Positions 9,622-27,313 of a stretch of 64,000 nt of DNA are shown here, piece by piece. This DNA is from Staphylococcus argenteus (GTDB taxonomy: Bacteria; Bacillota; Bacilli; Staphylococcales; Staphylococcaceae), in contig NC_016941.1 in assembly GCF_000236925.1 (NCBI RefSeq), positions 2,678,566 through 2,742,565 of the forward strand, given 5' to 3'. How positions within the stretch are numbered: position 1 is the first letter of the stretch; every line of letters starts with the position of its first letter. The notes beneath the pieces are model-generated. The model did not search any database. It saw only the letters and a list, made by a program, of their open reading frames with translations, and had not been told where the DNA came from. The position numbers and the translations under genes are program-made.

Positions 9622-11122
9622 GTAGCACCTCTCGAATTAATCTTTCCCATTTTAAAATAATATCTTGAGTCATAAATTGCTGTGCCACATCATAAGATAT
9701 TTCATGCGGCTTGTTAGGACCATTTTTAAAATACTTTACAATGGCATCCGCCAGTTTTGATACCACATTATCCACACTGTCATCATTGGAATTATACGGT
9801 ACTAAGTAACCATTTTCTCCATCTCTAATAAATGTGGGGTTACCATAATTAACATTCAATCCAATCATTCCTAGACCAGATCCTACTGCCTCCATTAAAG
9901 TAAGGCCAAATCCTTCACTTGTTGAAGCTGAAAGAAATAGTTCATAATTCGCATAAATTTTTTCTAAGTTCACATGACCTAATATTCGAATGTAACTTTC
10001 TGCATGATGTTCATTAATTATTTGACGAAGGCGTGTTTTCTCACTACCTTCCCCATAAATATCAAATGTCAATTCCGGCACTTCTCGCTTTGCTACAATA
10101 ACCGCTTTAACAAGCCAATCAATATGTTTTTCACTTGCTAAACGAGACGCACTAATCATCGCATATGGTTTTCTTGCTACATTAGGATAGGATAAGTTAT
10201 CGATACTTCCCACAGGAATGGTATACACACGAGGATGATAGCCTTCATATTGATCAAATTGACGACACAACAAGTGATTTTGAATATCTGTAGCTGTAAT
10301 AAAAAAGTCGATATACTTGGCCTTTGAAAATTGATACTCATAATAATTATTCCAAAGTATATGCTGCTCACTTATCATATTATTACTATAATGATCCGCA
10401 TGAATTACAACACCAACCTTACTCTCTCCTTTATGTTGCATGACTGCTTGACCGATATTTGAGGCTCTATCGAGTATAACGATATCTTTGCGTGTTAAAT
10501 TCAAACGGTGTAAGAAGTAAGCGATAAATTCTTCTTTATTATATAAAATAGCATCTTCAAAAACATATACGTGATTGTCGCCATCAATGTATTCGTTATA
10601 AGCAATTGATTCATCTTCATTATAAAATTGACGCATATATAGTTTCGCTTTATTTTCAGCAGGAGCATAATACTCAGAAAAAACTCGCGTATAATTATAA
10701 AAATCTTTACGTACCAGCATACTATTAATAACAAATTCAGCACGATCAACAATATCTTTTTGTTCATTCTGCAAATAACATGTAACAAATGATGCATTTT
10801 CATTAAAATACAAACGTACTATTTTGCCCTTGCGTTCTCTGCGACTAACCTCATGTCCAAGGTCGTGTTCAATATCGTCTATTGTATACGTCGTAGGTGC
10901 AATTGGAATATCACTAAAAAATTGATACAACCATATCACTTCATGATCTTTGAAACCGATGTTATGTGTTAATGTCTGTATATTTTCAGATTGTATAAAA
11001 TCTAAAAATATGAATTTCGTTTGCTCATTTGTATGCCTCAATAATTTTGCACGATAAGCTTGTGCATATTCAACACCACTACTTGCCCATCCTATTCCAA
11101 AGTTTATATTATATATCGTCAT
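9614..11122 (-). CDS. gtfA: Accessory Sec glycosyltransferase GtfA
   Basis: The 502-residue product is a GT4-family GT-B enzyme that transfers GlcNAc to Ser/Thr of SraP in the cytosol with GtfB. The N-terminus MTIYNINFGIGWASSGVEYA is typical. A beta-meander insert (about 50-200) binds GtfB or acceptor. The C-terminal Rossmann half has SASRLASEKHIDWL and the retaining-GT ExxxxxxxE motif in SASTSEGFGLTLMEAVGSG. The ATG at 11122 is chosen over the one at 11128 because GGGG lies 6 nt upstream. It follows secA2 by 17 nt. Confidence 0.94.
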   Translation of the reverse strand: MTIYNINFGIGWASSGVEYAQAYRAKLLRHTNEQTKFIFLDFIQSENIQTLTHNIGFKDHEVIWLYQFFSDIPIAPTTYTIDDIEHDLGHEVSRRERKGKIVRLYFNENASFVTCYLQNEQKDIVDRAEFVINSMLVRKDFYNYTRVFSEYYAPAENKAKLYMRQFYNEDESIAYNEYIDGDNHVYVFEDAILYNKEEFIAYFLHRLNLTRKDIVILDRASNIGQAVMQHKGESKVGVVIHADHYSNNMISEQHILWNNYYEYQFSKAKYIDFFITATDIQNHLLCRQFDQYEGYHPRVYTIPVGSIDNLSYPNVARKPYAMISASRLASEKHIDWLVKAVIVAKREVPELTFDIYGEGSEKTRLRQIINEHHAESYIRILGHVNLEKIYANYELFLSASTSEGFGLTLMEAVGSGLGMIGLNVNYGNPTFIRDGENGYLVPYNSNDDSVDNVVSKLADAIVKYFKNGPNKPHEISYDVAQQFMTQDIILKWERLIREVLHD

Positions 11123-11139
11123 GCGCATCCCCTTTTCAT

Positions 11140-13530
11140 TTATGGAAAATGTATAACCGGCATACCTTCTTTATCAAATGTAATCATACTTTGACAAATA
11201 TTTTTTACCATTCGTTTCTTTATATTTCGCGTCATTACTTCAAATGAATCTAACGCTACACGATGATACTCAAATATCGCATTACGTTGACCATTTTGTC
11301 GCTGATTAACACTTGCTTTTAATTGTTGTAAATAATCAACTTGCTCCAACCAACACGAATCAATTGCTTTTAAAAATACCTTTTGTACGAAAATATTATA
11401 ATAATATGTACTTTGCATATTGTTACGATTCAAAGCCACCTGCGTCTGAAATTGTTCCAATAAAAACGTTACAACTGCTTCCTTATCTTTAAAATTAACA
11501 TAAGACATATCTTTGTTAAATTGGAAACTTAAATTTTGATAAATATAATCGACCACTTTTTCTTTAGTTAAAGTCTTCTCTTCGTATACAAACATGTCAA
11601 AGACTTCTTTAGCTAGCATTGTGAAACTTCTGTTTTCCGCATCATTAATAGCTAAAATCCGATTACGTTCTTCATATACAATATCTCGTTGAATGCTTAT
11701 ACTTTTTTCAAATTCATTTGCCATCTCTCGTGCTTTAACACCTTGTTCTTCTGAAACACGCTGTGCTTTAACTACAATTTTCTTCACTTTGCGATTAAAT
11801 AAGCGACTTTGCGATAACTGCTGTGCTTCCAATGTATATAATTTACTATTTTCTGCTAATTGATTATCACTCCATCGTTTAACCAAATAATCATCTAAGG
11901 AAATATAAATGCATGACGATCCCGGATCCCCTTGTCTGCCAGAGCGACCTCGCAACTGTCTATCTACACGGCTATTTTCCATATGTTCATGAATGATAAC
12001 AGCTAGTCCACCTAAAGCTTCTACACCTTCGCCAAGTTTAATGTCTGTACCTCTTCCGGCCATACTTGTTGCCACAGTCACAGCACCAATTTGTCCTGCT
12101 TCAGCAATCATTTGCGCTTCTTTTGCTACATTTTGAGCAATTAATAAGTTATTCGGAATATCCATTTGGAAAAATACTGTTGAAAAATATTCTGCAGCTT
12201 CTGCAGTTCTCGTTATAAGTAAAACAGGTCTCCCCGTTTCATGTAATTCAACAATATGTCTGATCATGGCAATATTTTTTTCATCAGCAGAACGAAATAC
12301 CTTATCTGGTTCATCGATGCGTCGGATAGGTTTGTCAGTCGGCACTTGTACAACAATTTTAGAATATAAATCAAAAAATTCTGATTCCCCTAATTTACCT
12401 GTTGCTGTCATACCTGAAAATGACTCAAAAAGTTTAAATAAATTTTGAAAAGTAATCGTTGCCATGACACTTTTATCGGTAGAAGTTGCCATACCCTCTT
12501 TTGCTTCTATCGCTTGATGAAGTCCAGCTTGTAATTTAGTGCCTGGCAACATGCGCCCTGTAATACGGTCAATCAAAATAATGTCACCATTATAAACAAA
12601 ATAATCGACATTAGACTCAAATAAATATTGTGCACGTAAAGCAAGATTAATATTGCGTACTAAAGCCATAGCCCTTTCACTATATAAATCCTCAACATTA
12701 AAATACGCCTGAGCCGCTTCAATCCCAAGGTCTAAGAGCCAAATTTCTTTTTTAGTTTTCTTCATTTTAAAATGTAAATCTTCAACTAATGTATCTACAA
12801 ATTCTTTAACAATATGAAATAAATTCGATTGAACTCTTGGTGCACCAGAAATAACTAGTGGCGTTTGAGCGGCATCTAATATAATTGAATCCACTTCATC
12901 AATAATACCGTAATTTAATTGTGGTAAAAATTTCCCTTCAGTACTATCTGCTAAATTGTCGATTAAATAGTCGAATCCAAGACGCCCGTTTGTTGTATAT
13001 ATAATGTCATGTTCATATATATTACGTTTTTCCCCTTTTTGATACTCATAATCCACAATATCAACGAAACCTAACGAAGCTGTTAAACCTAACCATTCAT
13101 ATAGCGGCTTCATTTCCTCAAAATCACGCTTCGCTAAATAATCATTTGTAGTAATTAAATATGTACCTTTTCCGGAAAGAGCATTTAAATACAAAGGCAT
13201 TGTGGCCGTTAGCGTTTTACCTTCTCCTGTTTGCATCTCTGCAATGTTACCTTCATGCAAAACAATTGCGCCTATCAACTGCACTTCCTTTGGATACATA
13301 CCTAACACTCTTCGACTAGCTTCACGAGCCACCGCGTAAGCTTCAGGTAACAATGTGTCTAATGTATCAACTCCTGATGCTAAACGTTCTTTAAATTCTA
13401 TTGTCTTTTGTTTTAACGCATCATCAGAATATGATTTAACTTCTTCGCTCCATGAATTGATGCGTTTCACTATTTTTCTAATCGACTTTAGTCTTAATGC
13501 ATTTATCGTAACATCTAGTTTATGTTTCAT
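11140..13530 (-). CDS. secA2: Accessory Sec ATPase SecA2
   Basis: The 796-residue product is the dedicated ATPase motor that drives SraP through the SecY2 channel. The Walker A motif GEGKT is at residues 102-106 ([15 protein letters not shown]) and the DEAD-like box is in [15 protein letters not shown]. The helicase motif [14 protein letters not shown] and the [13 protein letters not shown] motif are intact. It is shorter than housekeeping SecA and ends in [19 protein letters not shown] without the C-terminal Cys-rich zinc motif. Its ATG overlaps the asp3 3' end by 11 bp. Confidence 0.95.
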   Translation of the reverse strand: MKHKLDVTINALRLKSIRKIVKRINSWSEEVKSYSDDALKQKTIEFKERLASGVDTLDTLLPEAYAVAREASRRVLGMYPKEVQLIGAIVLHEGNIAEMQTGEGKTLTATMPLYLNALSGKGTYLITTNDYLAKRDFEEMKPLYEWLGLTASLGFVDIVDYEYQKGEKRNIYEHDIIYTTNGRLGFDYLIDNLADSTEGKFLPQLNYGIIDEVDSIILDAAQTPLVISGAPRVQSNLFHIVKEFVDTLVEDLHFKMKKTKKEIWLLDLGIEAAQAYFNVEDLYSERAMALVRNINLALRAQYLFESNVDYFVYNGDIILIDRITGRMLPGTKLQAGLHQAIEAKEGMATSTDKSVMATITFQNLFKLFESFSGMTATGKLGESEFFDLYSKIVVQVPTDKPIRRIDEPDKVFRSADEKNIAMIRHIVELHETGRPVLLITRTAEAAEYFSTVFFQMDIPNNLLIAQNVAKEAQMIAEAGQIGAVTVATSMAGRGTDIKLGEGVEALGGLAVIIHEHMENSRVDRQLRGRSGRQGDPGSSCIYISLDDYLVKRWSDNQLAENSKLYTLEAQQLSQSRLFNRKVKKIVVKAQRVSEEQGVKAREMANEFEKSISIQRDIVYEERNRILAINDAENRSFTMLAKEVFDMFVYEEKTLTKEKVVDYIYQNLSFQFNKDMSYVNFKDKEAVVTFLLEQFQTQVALNRNNMQSTYYYNIFVQKVFLKAIDSCWLEQVDYLQQLKASVNQRQNGQRNAIFEYHRVALDSFEVMTRNIKKRMVKNICQSMITFDKEGMPVIHFP

Positions 13531-14479
13531 TTACTTTCCCACCATTCAGTTTCGATACATCTAAGTAATCTAAAAATCGCACTGGATTCATTAAACGTGA
13601 CATATAATTTAGATGGTTGTCTTGCTCTTCTTTAAAATAAATCTCGATATTTGTATCTTTTTGTTCATGATTTCCTGGGACATGTTCTTTAAGCCATTCT
13701 TTTAAATCATCATCTTCATGACTCGTCCGATGCACTTTGCAATCTAAATGCTGAGCGACATAAGTCGCAAAAACATTCGACCTTGATCCATGACTAATAA
13801 TATTAATAGCCGTTAGGGTACCTCGACTTTGCAAATCATCCTTTAGTTGCTTAATATTTTCATCGATATTGTCATCCATCCAACGTTCAACGAGCCAAAC
13901 ATGACCAAACGATTTCAAAAAATCATTCGAAATAGTTGGATACGTATCCGAAGGTTCTGTAATAATGACATTCAATACTTCATTTTCATCTTGGTCATCG
14001 CCTATCTTCGTTACCTGCATACCTTTATATTCCAAATCAGCTTGATGCGTGATTTCCGTGATTGTTAAACTTCTAAAAGTAAGTGCTGTAGACGCCGCAT
14101 TCATCAGTTTAATTTTATAAGCATAGGCTTCTTCAGGATATTGCATCGTAATATTTCTTGATTTTACAATTTCAGTACTTAATTTCGTTCCATTCTTATT
14201 ATAGAAAATGATAATAAAATATACAGAGTTACTAGGTGTTGCATCAAAGTCGAAATGCATGTGATAACGTTGTCCTCTACGTAATATTGGCAAGCTTGGT
14301 GCACTTTTATATTTCGAAAATTGCTTTAACATCAACCACTCATGAATCGGTAGCCCTGAAGGCATTAAAGGATTAACAAAAGTCACTTCACCATTTGAAA
14401 ATGATACTTTTGAGCCATACATAAATGTAGTTTGTGAAATATAATTCCAAGTAACTTTAAATGTTTTATTTTTCAGCAT
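13520..14479 (-). CDS. asp3: Accessory Sec system protein Asp3
   Basis: The 319-residue product is a cytosolic scaffold of the Asp1-Asp2-Asp3 complex that delivers the glycosylated adhesin to SecA2. The N-terminal half is beta-rich and carbohydrate-binding-module-like, with [21 protein letters not shown]. The C-terminal half resembles other staphylococcal Asp3 proteins ([20 protein letters not shown]). An upstream in-frame ATG at 14560 would add 27 residues read within asp2. The ATG at 14479 has GGGAGAG at proper spacing and gives the usual MLKNKTFKV start. It overlaps asp2 by 14 bp. Confidence 0.9.
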   Translation of the reverse strand: MLKNKTFKVTWNYISQTTFMYGSKVSFSNGEVTFVNPLMPSGLPIHEWLMLKQFSKYKSAPSLPILRRGQRYHMHFDFDATPSNSVYFIIIFYNKNGTKLSTEIVKSRNITMQYPEEAYAYKIKLMNAASTALTFRSLTITEITHQADLEYKGMQVTKIGDDQDENEVLNVIITEPSDTYPTISNDFLKSFGHVWLVERWMDDNIDENIKQLKDDLQSRGTLTAINIISHGSRSNVFATYVAQHLDCKVHRTSHEDDDLKEWLKEHVPGNHEQKDTNIEIYFKEEQDNHLNYMSRLMNPVRFLDYLDVSKLNGGKVNET

Positions 14480-16025
14480 GTTGAACTCTCCCAAACTTAT
14501 CTTCCAAAATAATGTTATAAAAATTAACAAACCAACTTGCAATGGTAGGTGAATCATCATTATGTCGCCCAGGAATACTACGACTCATCACTCGTGCTTG
14601 GTGTTCTGTTAATATAGGTAATAAATCTTGAAAAGCATGCGGATCATAGTCATCATGTTGCATATATGCTATGGCAAATACAGTTTGTGACAATGATTTC
14701 TTTTGAAATGTTTGCCAAAATTTTTGATTTAAAGCTTGTATCGATGCTTGAGATGTATCACCTTCATTAGACACCAGGACGTCTAATGCTGTACCAAACT
14801 CTTCTGGTCTAAGTAATCGCATATGTTCAGCAATTGTTCCGATATTGACTAGTGGTTTCCCGACAATAATTGCTTGAGGATCTAACTGTGCCCCATAGTA
14901 CAAGGCACCAAACGAACCCATAGACAATCCTGATAATATTAGTTCATGTGAATTAAAGTTAAGTTGTTCTAAGGTTTGTTCAATGACATTTACAATACCT
15001 TTTTCATATTTAGACGACCCAATATAAAAACTACCTCCTTCAATTCTAGGATCACCGATAAGTAAAAACGGTGCGTTCATACGTTTCATCATGTAGTACC
15101 CTTCGAAACCTTCCGCTGTTCGATAACCACTAAAATATACATTTAGTGGTGGTTTCATATCTCCAGGATGAAAATAATATATAAATTCTTGCCTTTGATC
15201 ATCTACAAAGCGTTCTCCACCTAATAAAAACTGGCCCATATCTAACCTAGACCAACGTTTATGTATAGGTCCTAAATTCACCGTTCCATTTCCACGAGCT
15301 TTAACGGTCACACTAATATACGCATCAAAAGGTCTCGACGATATCTCTAAAGGAACCTCTAACTCATCATTATTCAATACAATTTGTTCAACTAATGCGC
15401 CATCAGCGCCTGTCTGAATCAATCTAAATGTATATTGCAACTCAACCACACCATCAATATCAAATTCCGGCCATATTTGAATTACTTTATCTTTATCGTA
15501 AACGAGATTATTTTGCCAAGAAGCGATAGGTTTAAATTCTTTTCCAAATTCTCCCGATAATGTGAGTGCAGAATTGCCCTGATAGACAATATCGCCTTTA
15601 AAGTTCGGGTGCACAAGTGCTAGCTTAGGCGAAATCTTATCTCCATACTGCCCTGAGAAGCTAACTGCCTCTAATTTATTATTACGTTCTTGAATATCGT
15701 GATAATGTAATGGTCGTATGAAGAACTTTTTAACTATTTGATCTTGTTCAAATTTATGTGTCCAAAATGCCTCGTCAACATATGTGTTGTATGGTTCACT
15801 TATCATTTGTAACATCTGCATTAATGCCTTCGAGTATGGTGCTTGAATATAAATAAAATCAAAATGCCCTTCAGCTTCAACAATCGCCTCAATCGCTTCT
15901 ATATAACCACTATTAAACTCAAACAGACCTACATCAAAGTAGTCCCAACTTACACCTTTTTTATTTTGGAAAATAGACTCTAAATCATCTCCACCAATTT
16001 GTAACACTTTAAATTTACGTGGCAT
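14466..16025 (-). CDS. asp2: Accessory Sec protein Asp2 (adhesin O-acetyltransferase)
   Basis: The 519-residue product has an alpha/beta-hydrolase fold in its C-terminal half. The nucleophile elbow is GLSMGS with Ser368, and later motifs HDDYDPHAF and SIPGRHNDDS may supply the acid and His. In streptococci Asp2 acetylates GlcNAc on the adhesin and is also needed for export; the same dual role is inferred here. The start is the ATG at 16025 (MPRKFKVLQIGGDD); an upstream GTG at 16034 would lie at the Shine-Dalgarno. It overlaps asp1 by 11 bp. Confidence 0.93.
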   Translation of the reverse strand: MPRKFKVLQIGGDDLESIFQNKKGVSWDYFDVGLFEFNSGYIEAIEAIVEAEGHFDFIYIQAPYSKALMQMLQMISEPYNTYVDEAFWTHKFEQDQIVKKFFIRPLHYHDIQERNNKLEAVSFSGQYGDKISPKLALVHPNFKGDIVYQGNSALTLSGEFGKEFKPIASWQNNLVYDKDKVIQIWPEFDIDGVVELQYTFRLIQTGADGALVEQIVLNNDELEVPLEISSRPFDAYISVTVKARGNGTVNLGPIHKRWSRLDMGQFLLGGERFVDDQRQEFIYYFHPGDMKPPLNVYFSGYRTAEGFEGYYMMKRMNAPFLLIGDPRIEGGSFYIGSSKYEKGIVNVIEQTLEQLNFNSHELILSGLSMGSFGALYYGAQLDPQAIIVGKPLVNIGTIAEHMRLLRPEEFGTALDVLVSNEGDTSQASIQALNQKFWQTFQKKSLSQTVFAIAYMQHDDYDPHAFQDLLPILTEHQARVMSRSIPGRHNDDSPTIASWFVNFYNIILEDKFGRVQHAEK

Positions 16026-17568
16026 CTTTTTCACCTTCTATTAATTCATCGAGCTGTCGAATAATATTGTTAGATGCATATGCATCTATTAATTTTAAAG
16101 AATAGGCATAAGCATAGTTCCAATTTTTCAAGTAACCTAAATAATAATTTAACGCTTCACTTAGTTGGTGAGGCGTTTCAATGATACGCCCGTTATCATA
16201 GTCAGAAACATAATCTGTTGATTGACTATTAATTTGTGGAATTGCAGCACTAATCGCACTGATTTGTAAATATAAATCTGGTTCCTCAGACATATCGATA
16301 ATTATTCGTAATGTGCGCATCGCTTCAACAACATCATGTTCAGCAAATATCGTCTTAAGAGTAATGACATCGTCCTGATCTTCAGTTGTCATTAACGCAG
16401 AAACATTCACATCTTCTTCTTTTTTAGCTTGATGTGCCTCATTCACTGATGTCATACATGTACGTAACCATTGTGGTATATTATTTTGATGCCGTGTGAG
16501 CAAGATTAAACGGTATTGATCTTCACGCTCAATATAATCAACAAGACATTCCATTAATTGTTTTAAGTTATCCTCAGTCATACCATCTATCCAAACTCCA
16601 ATAAATGTTTCCATTAATTGACTGCTAATGTTAGGCGACTGCCTTGTTTCAAAAGGAGTAATTCGAATCATGTCATCCTGTCGAGCAAGACTTTGTTGAT
16701 GTTGGAATAATGATTGTTCTAGTTGCAAGCTATCAACAATAAAATGCGCACCTTTCACGATAGACTGATATTCTTCGAAAGACACCGTTTCATTTCTGTT
16801 TTTAAAAAATGAATAACTTAGTGCTTGTGCTGGAATATTTTTAGCAATAAACTGATTATGTCTAGTATCTGAAGCTACAATCACATGATCTTCTGCGTGT
16901 ATTGTTCTTGTAATCATCTCTTGAAATTTCTCTTCAATTATTTCAGCCATACTGTTATATTGTGTCTGGTGATAATCATGATGATACCTTTCTAAAACAG
17001 AGACTCGCCCATCTTTTAAATCTTCGCAAAGTACACAATCGCCGTTGATTGTTAAATATTCTTGATAAGAAGCCTCTCCCTGATCATCAAAATAACGTAT
17101 AGCCGATAAATAACCTCTATCATCAAATATATAACGTCGCTGTAATTGATTATTTTCAAATTCCTCAAACCAAATCGAATACCCTTCCTGACTAAAATAA
17201 ATATTCGTAAACGTTTGACTACTCGTCACACATTTTAATAAATATGGGGTGTAAACAAACTCTACATCATCGGGCCATTTTAAGTGATGATAATTAATCG
17301 CTTGTGGTGCATGATGACTAAACCCTTGAATTTCATCGAATACTGACCAATACTTTGTCTCATATAGATCATACCGATGTAAAAATGTTCTTAAATTCGG
17401 TGCATGATTTAAAACGATAAGTTGATAGTCTAATTCATTTTCCAGATGCATGCCCATCAAACTAATCATGTCATCAAACTCTGTCTTTTTTTGCATTTGA
17501 TAATACGGTACTGTTGTATCTTGCCACCATTGTTGGTCATCATACCAAGCTGGGATAAAATATTTCAT
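16015..17568 (-). CDS. asp1: Accessory Sec system protein Asp1
   Basis: The 517-residue product is the GT-B-like but non-catalytic scaffold of the Asp complex. The N-terminus MKYFIPAWYDDQQWWQDT is characteristic. The fold resembles a GtfA-like glycosyltransferase without an obvious active site. AAGGAGG lies 5 nt before the ATG and overlaps the secY2 stop codon, so the two genes are closely coupled. Confidence 0.92.
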   Translation of the reverse strand: MKYFIPAWYDDQQWWQDTTVPYYQMQKKTEFDDMISLMGMHLENELDYQLIVLNHAPNLRTFLHRYDLYETKYWSVFDEIQGFSHHAPQAINYHHLKWPDDVEFVYTPYLLKCVTSSQTFTNIYFSQEGYSIWFEEFENNQLQRRYIFDDRGYLSAIRYFDDQGEASYQEYLTINGDCVLCEDLKDGRVSVLERYHHDYHQTQYNSMAEIIEEKFQEMITRTIHAEDHVIVASDTRHNQFIAKNIPAQALSYSFFKNRNETVSFEEYQSIVKGAHFIVDSLQLEQSLFQHQQSLARQDDMIRITPFETRQSPNISSQLMETFIGVWIDGMTEDNLKQLMECLVDYIEREDQYRLILLTRHQNNIPQWLRTCMTSVNEAHQAKKEEDVNVSALMTTEDQDDVITLKTIFAEHDVVEAMRTLRIIIDMSEEPDLYLQISAISAAIPQINSQSTDYVSDYDNGRIIETPHQLSEALNYYLGYLKNWNYAYAYSLKLIDAYASNNIIRQLDELIEGEKDAT

Positions 17569-17578
17569 AATTACCTCC

Positions 17579-18790
17579 TTACCAATATTGATTCAAAAAC
17601 GACTTATATTTATCAAAATATAAATAGGTACGAATTGTTTCTGCAATATTAATGCTGATATAAATTAATACAATCAGTTGAACTGCAAAATAAATTTCAG
17701 TAGATAAATGTGGTACAAGTAACGTACAGTAAAGTGGTATCCCAATAATAACTGTAACTAATGTAGAACCAAACCAACACATGCGCCGAGCGTTACGGTT
17801 TAAATAGCATTCAGTATCTTTACCAGGCTTTACTGTTAAGAAATAATTTCCACTTTTCAAAAAATCTTTTGTCTTTTGTTTAGTATTTATTAAAAATCTT
17901 GATAAGAAATACCCTAACACTAACTGAATGATTAAATAAATCGAAATACCGATGGCGCTATCAAATGTCAGCATCTGTAAATCATCAGATATATCATCAT
18001 TAAATATAGATAAGATAAAATGTATACCACTTTTTAAGAACACAAATACTGAAATACTCATCATTAAAGTAATACTCCCTGCAGGATTTACCTTCCAAGA
18101 CAAGTACGATTTCATATTTGTTGCTGACACATTCATTAAATCAATGTAAGGTAATCTAACTTCAACCAATTCAATAAATAATAAAATAATTAATGTGATG
18201 ATCACGAGTATTAATAATAATGTGATGATTATATGACCTGCATCGATATGTTCAAACCTTTGATGCATCATTGATTTAATAATACTAACCATCACAATAG
18301 GCATCGGACCAGCAATACCATAGCGACTATTTTTATCAGCTAGCCAAACTAGTAACATCGTTCCGGTAATTAAAATTAATATCATCAAATAAATGTTTTC
18401 ATAATGTACACGATCTTTCATAACGTATTCATGAATTACAAAATAACTTTGTATCACACTTAGAATTAAAGTTAAAATACGTTCCTTATAATGTTTCTCT
18501 AAACGCGTTTGTTTCATATACTTATCCATGTTTCTATAGGAAATAAGCATCAATATAATCATTGATGTTAGCCATGGTCCTAAACCGAGCGTGAAAACAT
18601 TCAATGTATTAACATCCCCGCCCATATTAGAAATTGCTATCTTAAAAAACGACTCATGTTTTACCTGCGTATCGCCATATGAAACAATCGAAATATTTGT
18701 ACCTAATATATATATAAACAAGATAAAACATGTGTAAAGCATACGTTTGTATACAATTTTATATTCATATTGTTGTAAAAGTTTTATCAT
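17579..18790 (-). CDS. secY2: Accessory Sec translocon channel SecY2
   Basis: The 403-residue integral membrane protein has about ten hydrophobic segments, starting with [19 protein letters not shown]. Motifs such as [17 protein letters not shown] match the SecY plug/TM2 region (NIxxLGIxPYI in SecY). It forms the channel for SraP. The ATG at 18790 ([11 protein letters not shown]) has GAGGTG 4 nt upstream; a longer in-frame reading to 18811 would run into the intergenic hairpin. It is the second gene of the operon, 128 nt after sraP. Confidence 0.93.
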   Translation of the reverse strand: MIKLLQQYEYKIVYKRMLYTCFILFIYILGTNISIVSYGDTQVKHESFFKIAISNMGGDVNTLNVFTLGLGPWLTSMIILMLISYRNMDKYMKQTRLEKHYKERILTLILSVIQSYFVIHEYVMKDRVHYENIYLMILILITGTMLLVWLADKNSRYGIAGPMPIVMVSIIKSMMHQRFEHIDAGHIIITLLLILVIITLIILLFIELVEVRLPYIDLMNVSATNMKSYLSWKVNPAGSITLMMSISVFVFLKSGIHFILSIFNDDISDDLQMLTFDSAIGISIYLIIQLVLGYFLSRFLINTKQKTKDFLKSGNYFLTVKPGKDTECYLNRNARRMCWFGSTLVTVIIGIPLYCTLLVPHLSTEIYFAVQLIVLIYISINIAETIRTYLYFDKYKSFLNQYW

Positions 18791-18817
18791 GTTACACCTC
18801 TTCGATTTCAAAGCATT

Positions 18818-18895
18818 AAAAAGACTAAGGGTTCATCACTAATCATTGAAAATCCTATGTCGATTTTTCTAGTGATTGTTGCCTCAGTCTTTTTA
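18818..18895 (-). terminator. Large hairpin between sraP and secY2 (attenuator/partial terminator)
   Basis: On the minus strand, AAAAAGACTGAGG and CCTTAGTCTTTTT pair over 13 positions with one G-U wobble. The stem continues through a second block, ATCACTA/TAGTGAT. It ends in a U-rich tract. It starts 25 nt after the sraP stop and ends 28 nt before the secY2 start. A terminator at this place would let sraP be made in excess over the export machinery while allowing read-through. Confidence 0.75.
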
Positions 18896-18918
18896 ATTTT
18901 ATTATCTATACGCTCTAA

Positions 18919-25761
<6,843 letters not shown>

Positions 25762-25894
25762 GTAATAACTCCTTGTATCATCTTATATTCATTAGACTAT
25801 AATATATGTCACTATTCAATTTAATACAACTCTTTTTCGTAATAAAAATACTTATTTTATTAGAAATTGTAAAATTTCATTTGTTATTTTGTGA

Positions 25895-25908
25895 TGCAAT
25901 CGTTTCCA
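25895..25908. promoter_or_regulatory. Putative CcpA cre site upstream of sraP
   Basis: The minus-strand sequence TGGAAACGATTGCA fits the loose cre pattern TGNAANCGNNNNCA at every fixed position. It lies about 135 bp upstream of the sraP start. Catabolite control of sraP is inferred from this match alone. Confidence 0.5.
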
Positions 25909-26232
25909 TTAATGTGGAATTTCTTTTTTATACTGTGGCGTATTATCCTTTTTGCATAAATTCTTCTATTAAATTTAATCTTTATTTTCATTTTTTATTT
26001 GATGCTAAAACACGTTTCATATTAATATATGTATATCATCCTCCTTTATATTTATAAATAGTTAATTTACAACTAAACGATAAATATTATATACAAAATA
26101 CATCTTTAATATTAAAGTAATATCAATTTATTTTCAATAAACCTAGTGTGATATATGAGAAAATGCAAAAGTTTATTATTTTAAAATATAAATAACACTA
26201 CATATTGCCTTACTGTTTCACATGTTTTGGAC

Positions 26233-26281
26233 AAAAAAATACACCTCTCTAAATTTAGAATTTAGTAAAGATGTATTTTAT
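26233..26281 (-). terminator. Terminator after the first flavin reductase-like gene
   Basis: An imperfect inverted repeat, AAATACA...TCTAAATT against AATTTAG...TGTATTT, lies 23 nt beyond the stop of the minus-strand gene. On the minus strand it ends in a T-run. Confidence 0.65.
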
Positions 26282-26303
26282 GCAAATGTATTCCTAATTT
26301 TAT

Positions 26304-27002
26304 TTATGTCTTATCATTTGAATTTGATTGATTATCGAAATTTCTTCCTTCTAAACCTGCTAACTCTTCTTTAGAAGCTGCAGGTGCTTTCATTTCAAAT
26401 ATCTCATTCACTACTGTGTAATCGTAATATCCTAATCTGGCAATAGGTTTAATCGACTTAATGTCTAATTTACCGTTATCAAGAATAACTTTATCATCAA
26501 TATGAACTTGGGCGACTCTACCTATAACAATGTCTACGGTAGATACTGGGTCTCCAGTTGGAATACGAATCGTTTGAACGTACTCACATTCAAAATGAAC
26601 CGGCGATTCTTTTACACGATAACCTGGGGCTTCAATACAGTCTTCCTTTGTCACGCCCGCAAATTCAAATTCATCTTCTTCAGGTGGCAGTGCTTTCGAC
26701 GATAAATTAACTGCATCTCTCAAGTCATAGGTTGCCATGTTCCATACAAACCAACCTGTCTCTTCTGCATTTTTCACTGTATCTTTACGCTCATGATCAC
26801 CAAGAACGGATTGATTTGCCGCAAACATAACCATAGGTGGGTCCCACGTTAAGTTTTGATACTGACTATAGGGAGCAAGATTATTCTTTCCATCTTTCGA
26901 TACAGTAGAAATCCAACCAATCGGACGTGGTACTGTACTACTTTTAAATGGATCATGCGGTAAACCATGACTTCTTACACCTTGCTTTGGCGAATAATTC
27001 AT
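26304..27002 (-). CDS. Flavin reductase-like FMN-binding protein
   Basis: The 232-residue product belongs to the flavin reductase-like (DIM6/NTAB) split-barrel family. The FMN-binding signature STVPRPIGWISTVSKDG, followed by NLAPYSQYQNLTWDPPMVM, is clear near the N-terminus, and GLxRLGYYDY-type residues close the barrel. Members use FMN non-covalently and reduce flavins or act as oxidoreductases with unknown partners. A related but distinct protein is encoded at 34343-34954, on the other side of the lipoprotein/lipase array. AGGGGTG lies about 9 nt before the ATG. Confidence 0.85.
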   Translation of the reverse strand: MNYSPKQGVRSHGLPHDPFKSSTVPRPIGWISTVSKDGKNNLAPYSQYQNLTWDPPMVMFAANQSVLGDHERKDTVKNAEETGWFVWNMATYDLRDAVNLSSKALPPEEDEFEFAGVTKEDCIEAPGYRVKESPVHFECEYVQTIRIPTGDPVSTVDIVIGRVAQVHIDDKVILDNGKLDIKSIKPIARLGYYDYTVVNEIFEMKAPAASKEELAGLEGRNFDNQSNSNDKT

Positions 27003-27313
27003 TCTATCTTCACCCCTTATTAGTAATTACATTTAAGGTTACGCCCTCTTTACTGAAGCGTCTAATATAAATAAACAATTTATTTATAAGTAGAAACTAT
27101 ATATGATGTGGCTTCTTTCTTTTGTGTCCTTACTTCTCGACTTATAGAAATATGTTAATACAATTAATATTTATGATATTTTTTGTTAATTTAATTAATT
27201 ATAGTTACTCTAATCATGATTAGTTTATAATAATATTGAATAACAATATTTTGATTTTCATATTATTTATCTAGATTCTGAAAAATAGTGCAATACAAAG
27301 GGGTTGTCTATCT
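27003..27313. other. Divergent intergenic region before the lipoprotein array
   Basis: This is 311 bp of very AT-rich DNA between the minus-strand flavin reductase-like gene and the plus-strand lipoprotein array. It should hold promoters for both. I see no small ORF with a ribosome binding site and no clear operator. Confidence 0.4.

Larger units (their letters stand above)
25762..26303. other. Upstream region of sraP
   Basis: This is 542 bp without a convincing gene. An 83-codon ORF at 25806-26057 on the plus strand has no ribosome binding site and a composition that looks like translated AT-rich DNA. On the minus strand a possible sraP promoter (TTGTAT, 17 nt, TATATT) lies about 60 nt upstream of the start, and a cre-like palindrome lies at 25895-25908. 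Confidence 0.5.

Noticed and set aside
25806..26057. 83-codon plus-strand ORF upstream of sraP
   Set aside because: No Shine-Dalgarno, Phe/Ile/Leu-rich composition expected from AT-rich DNA, and it overlaps the sraP promoter region.
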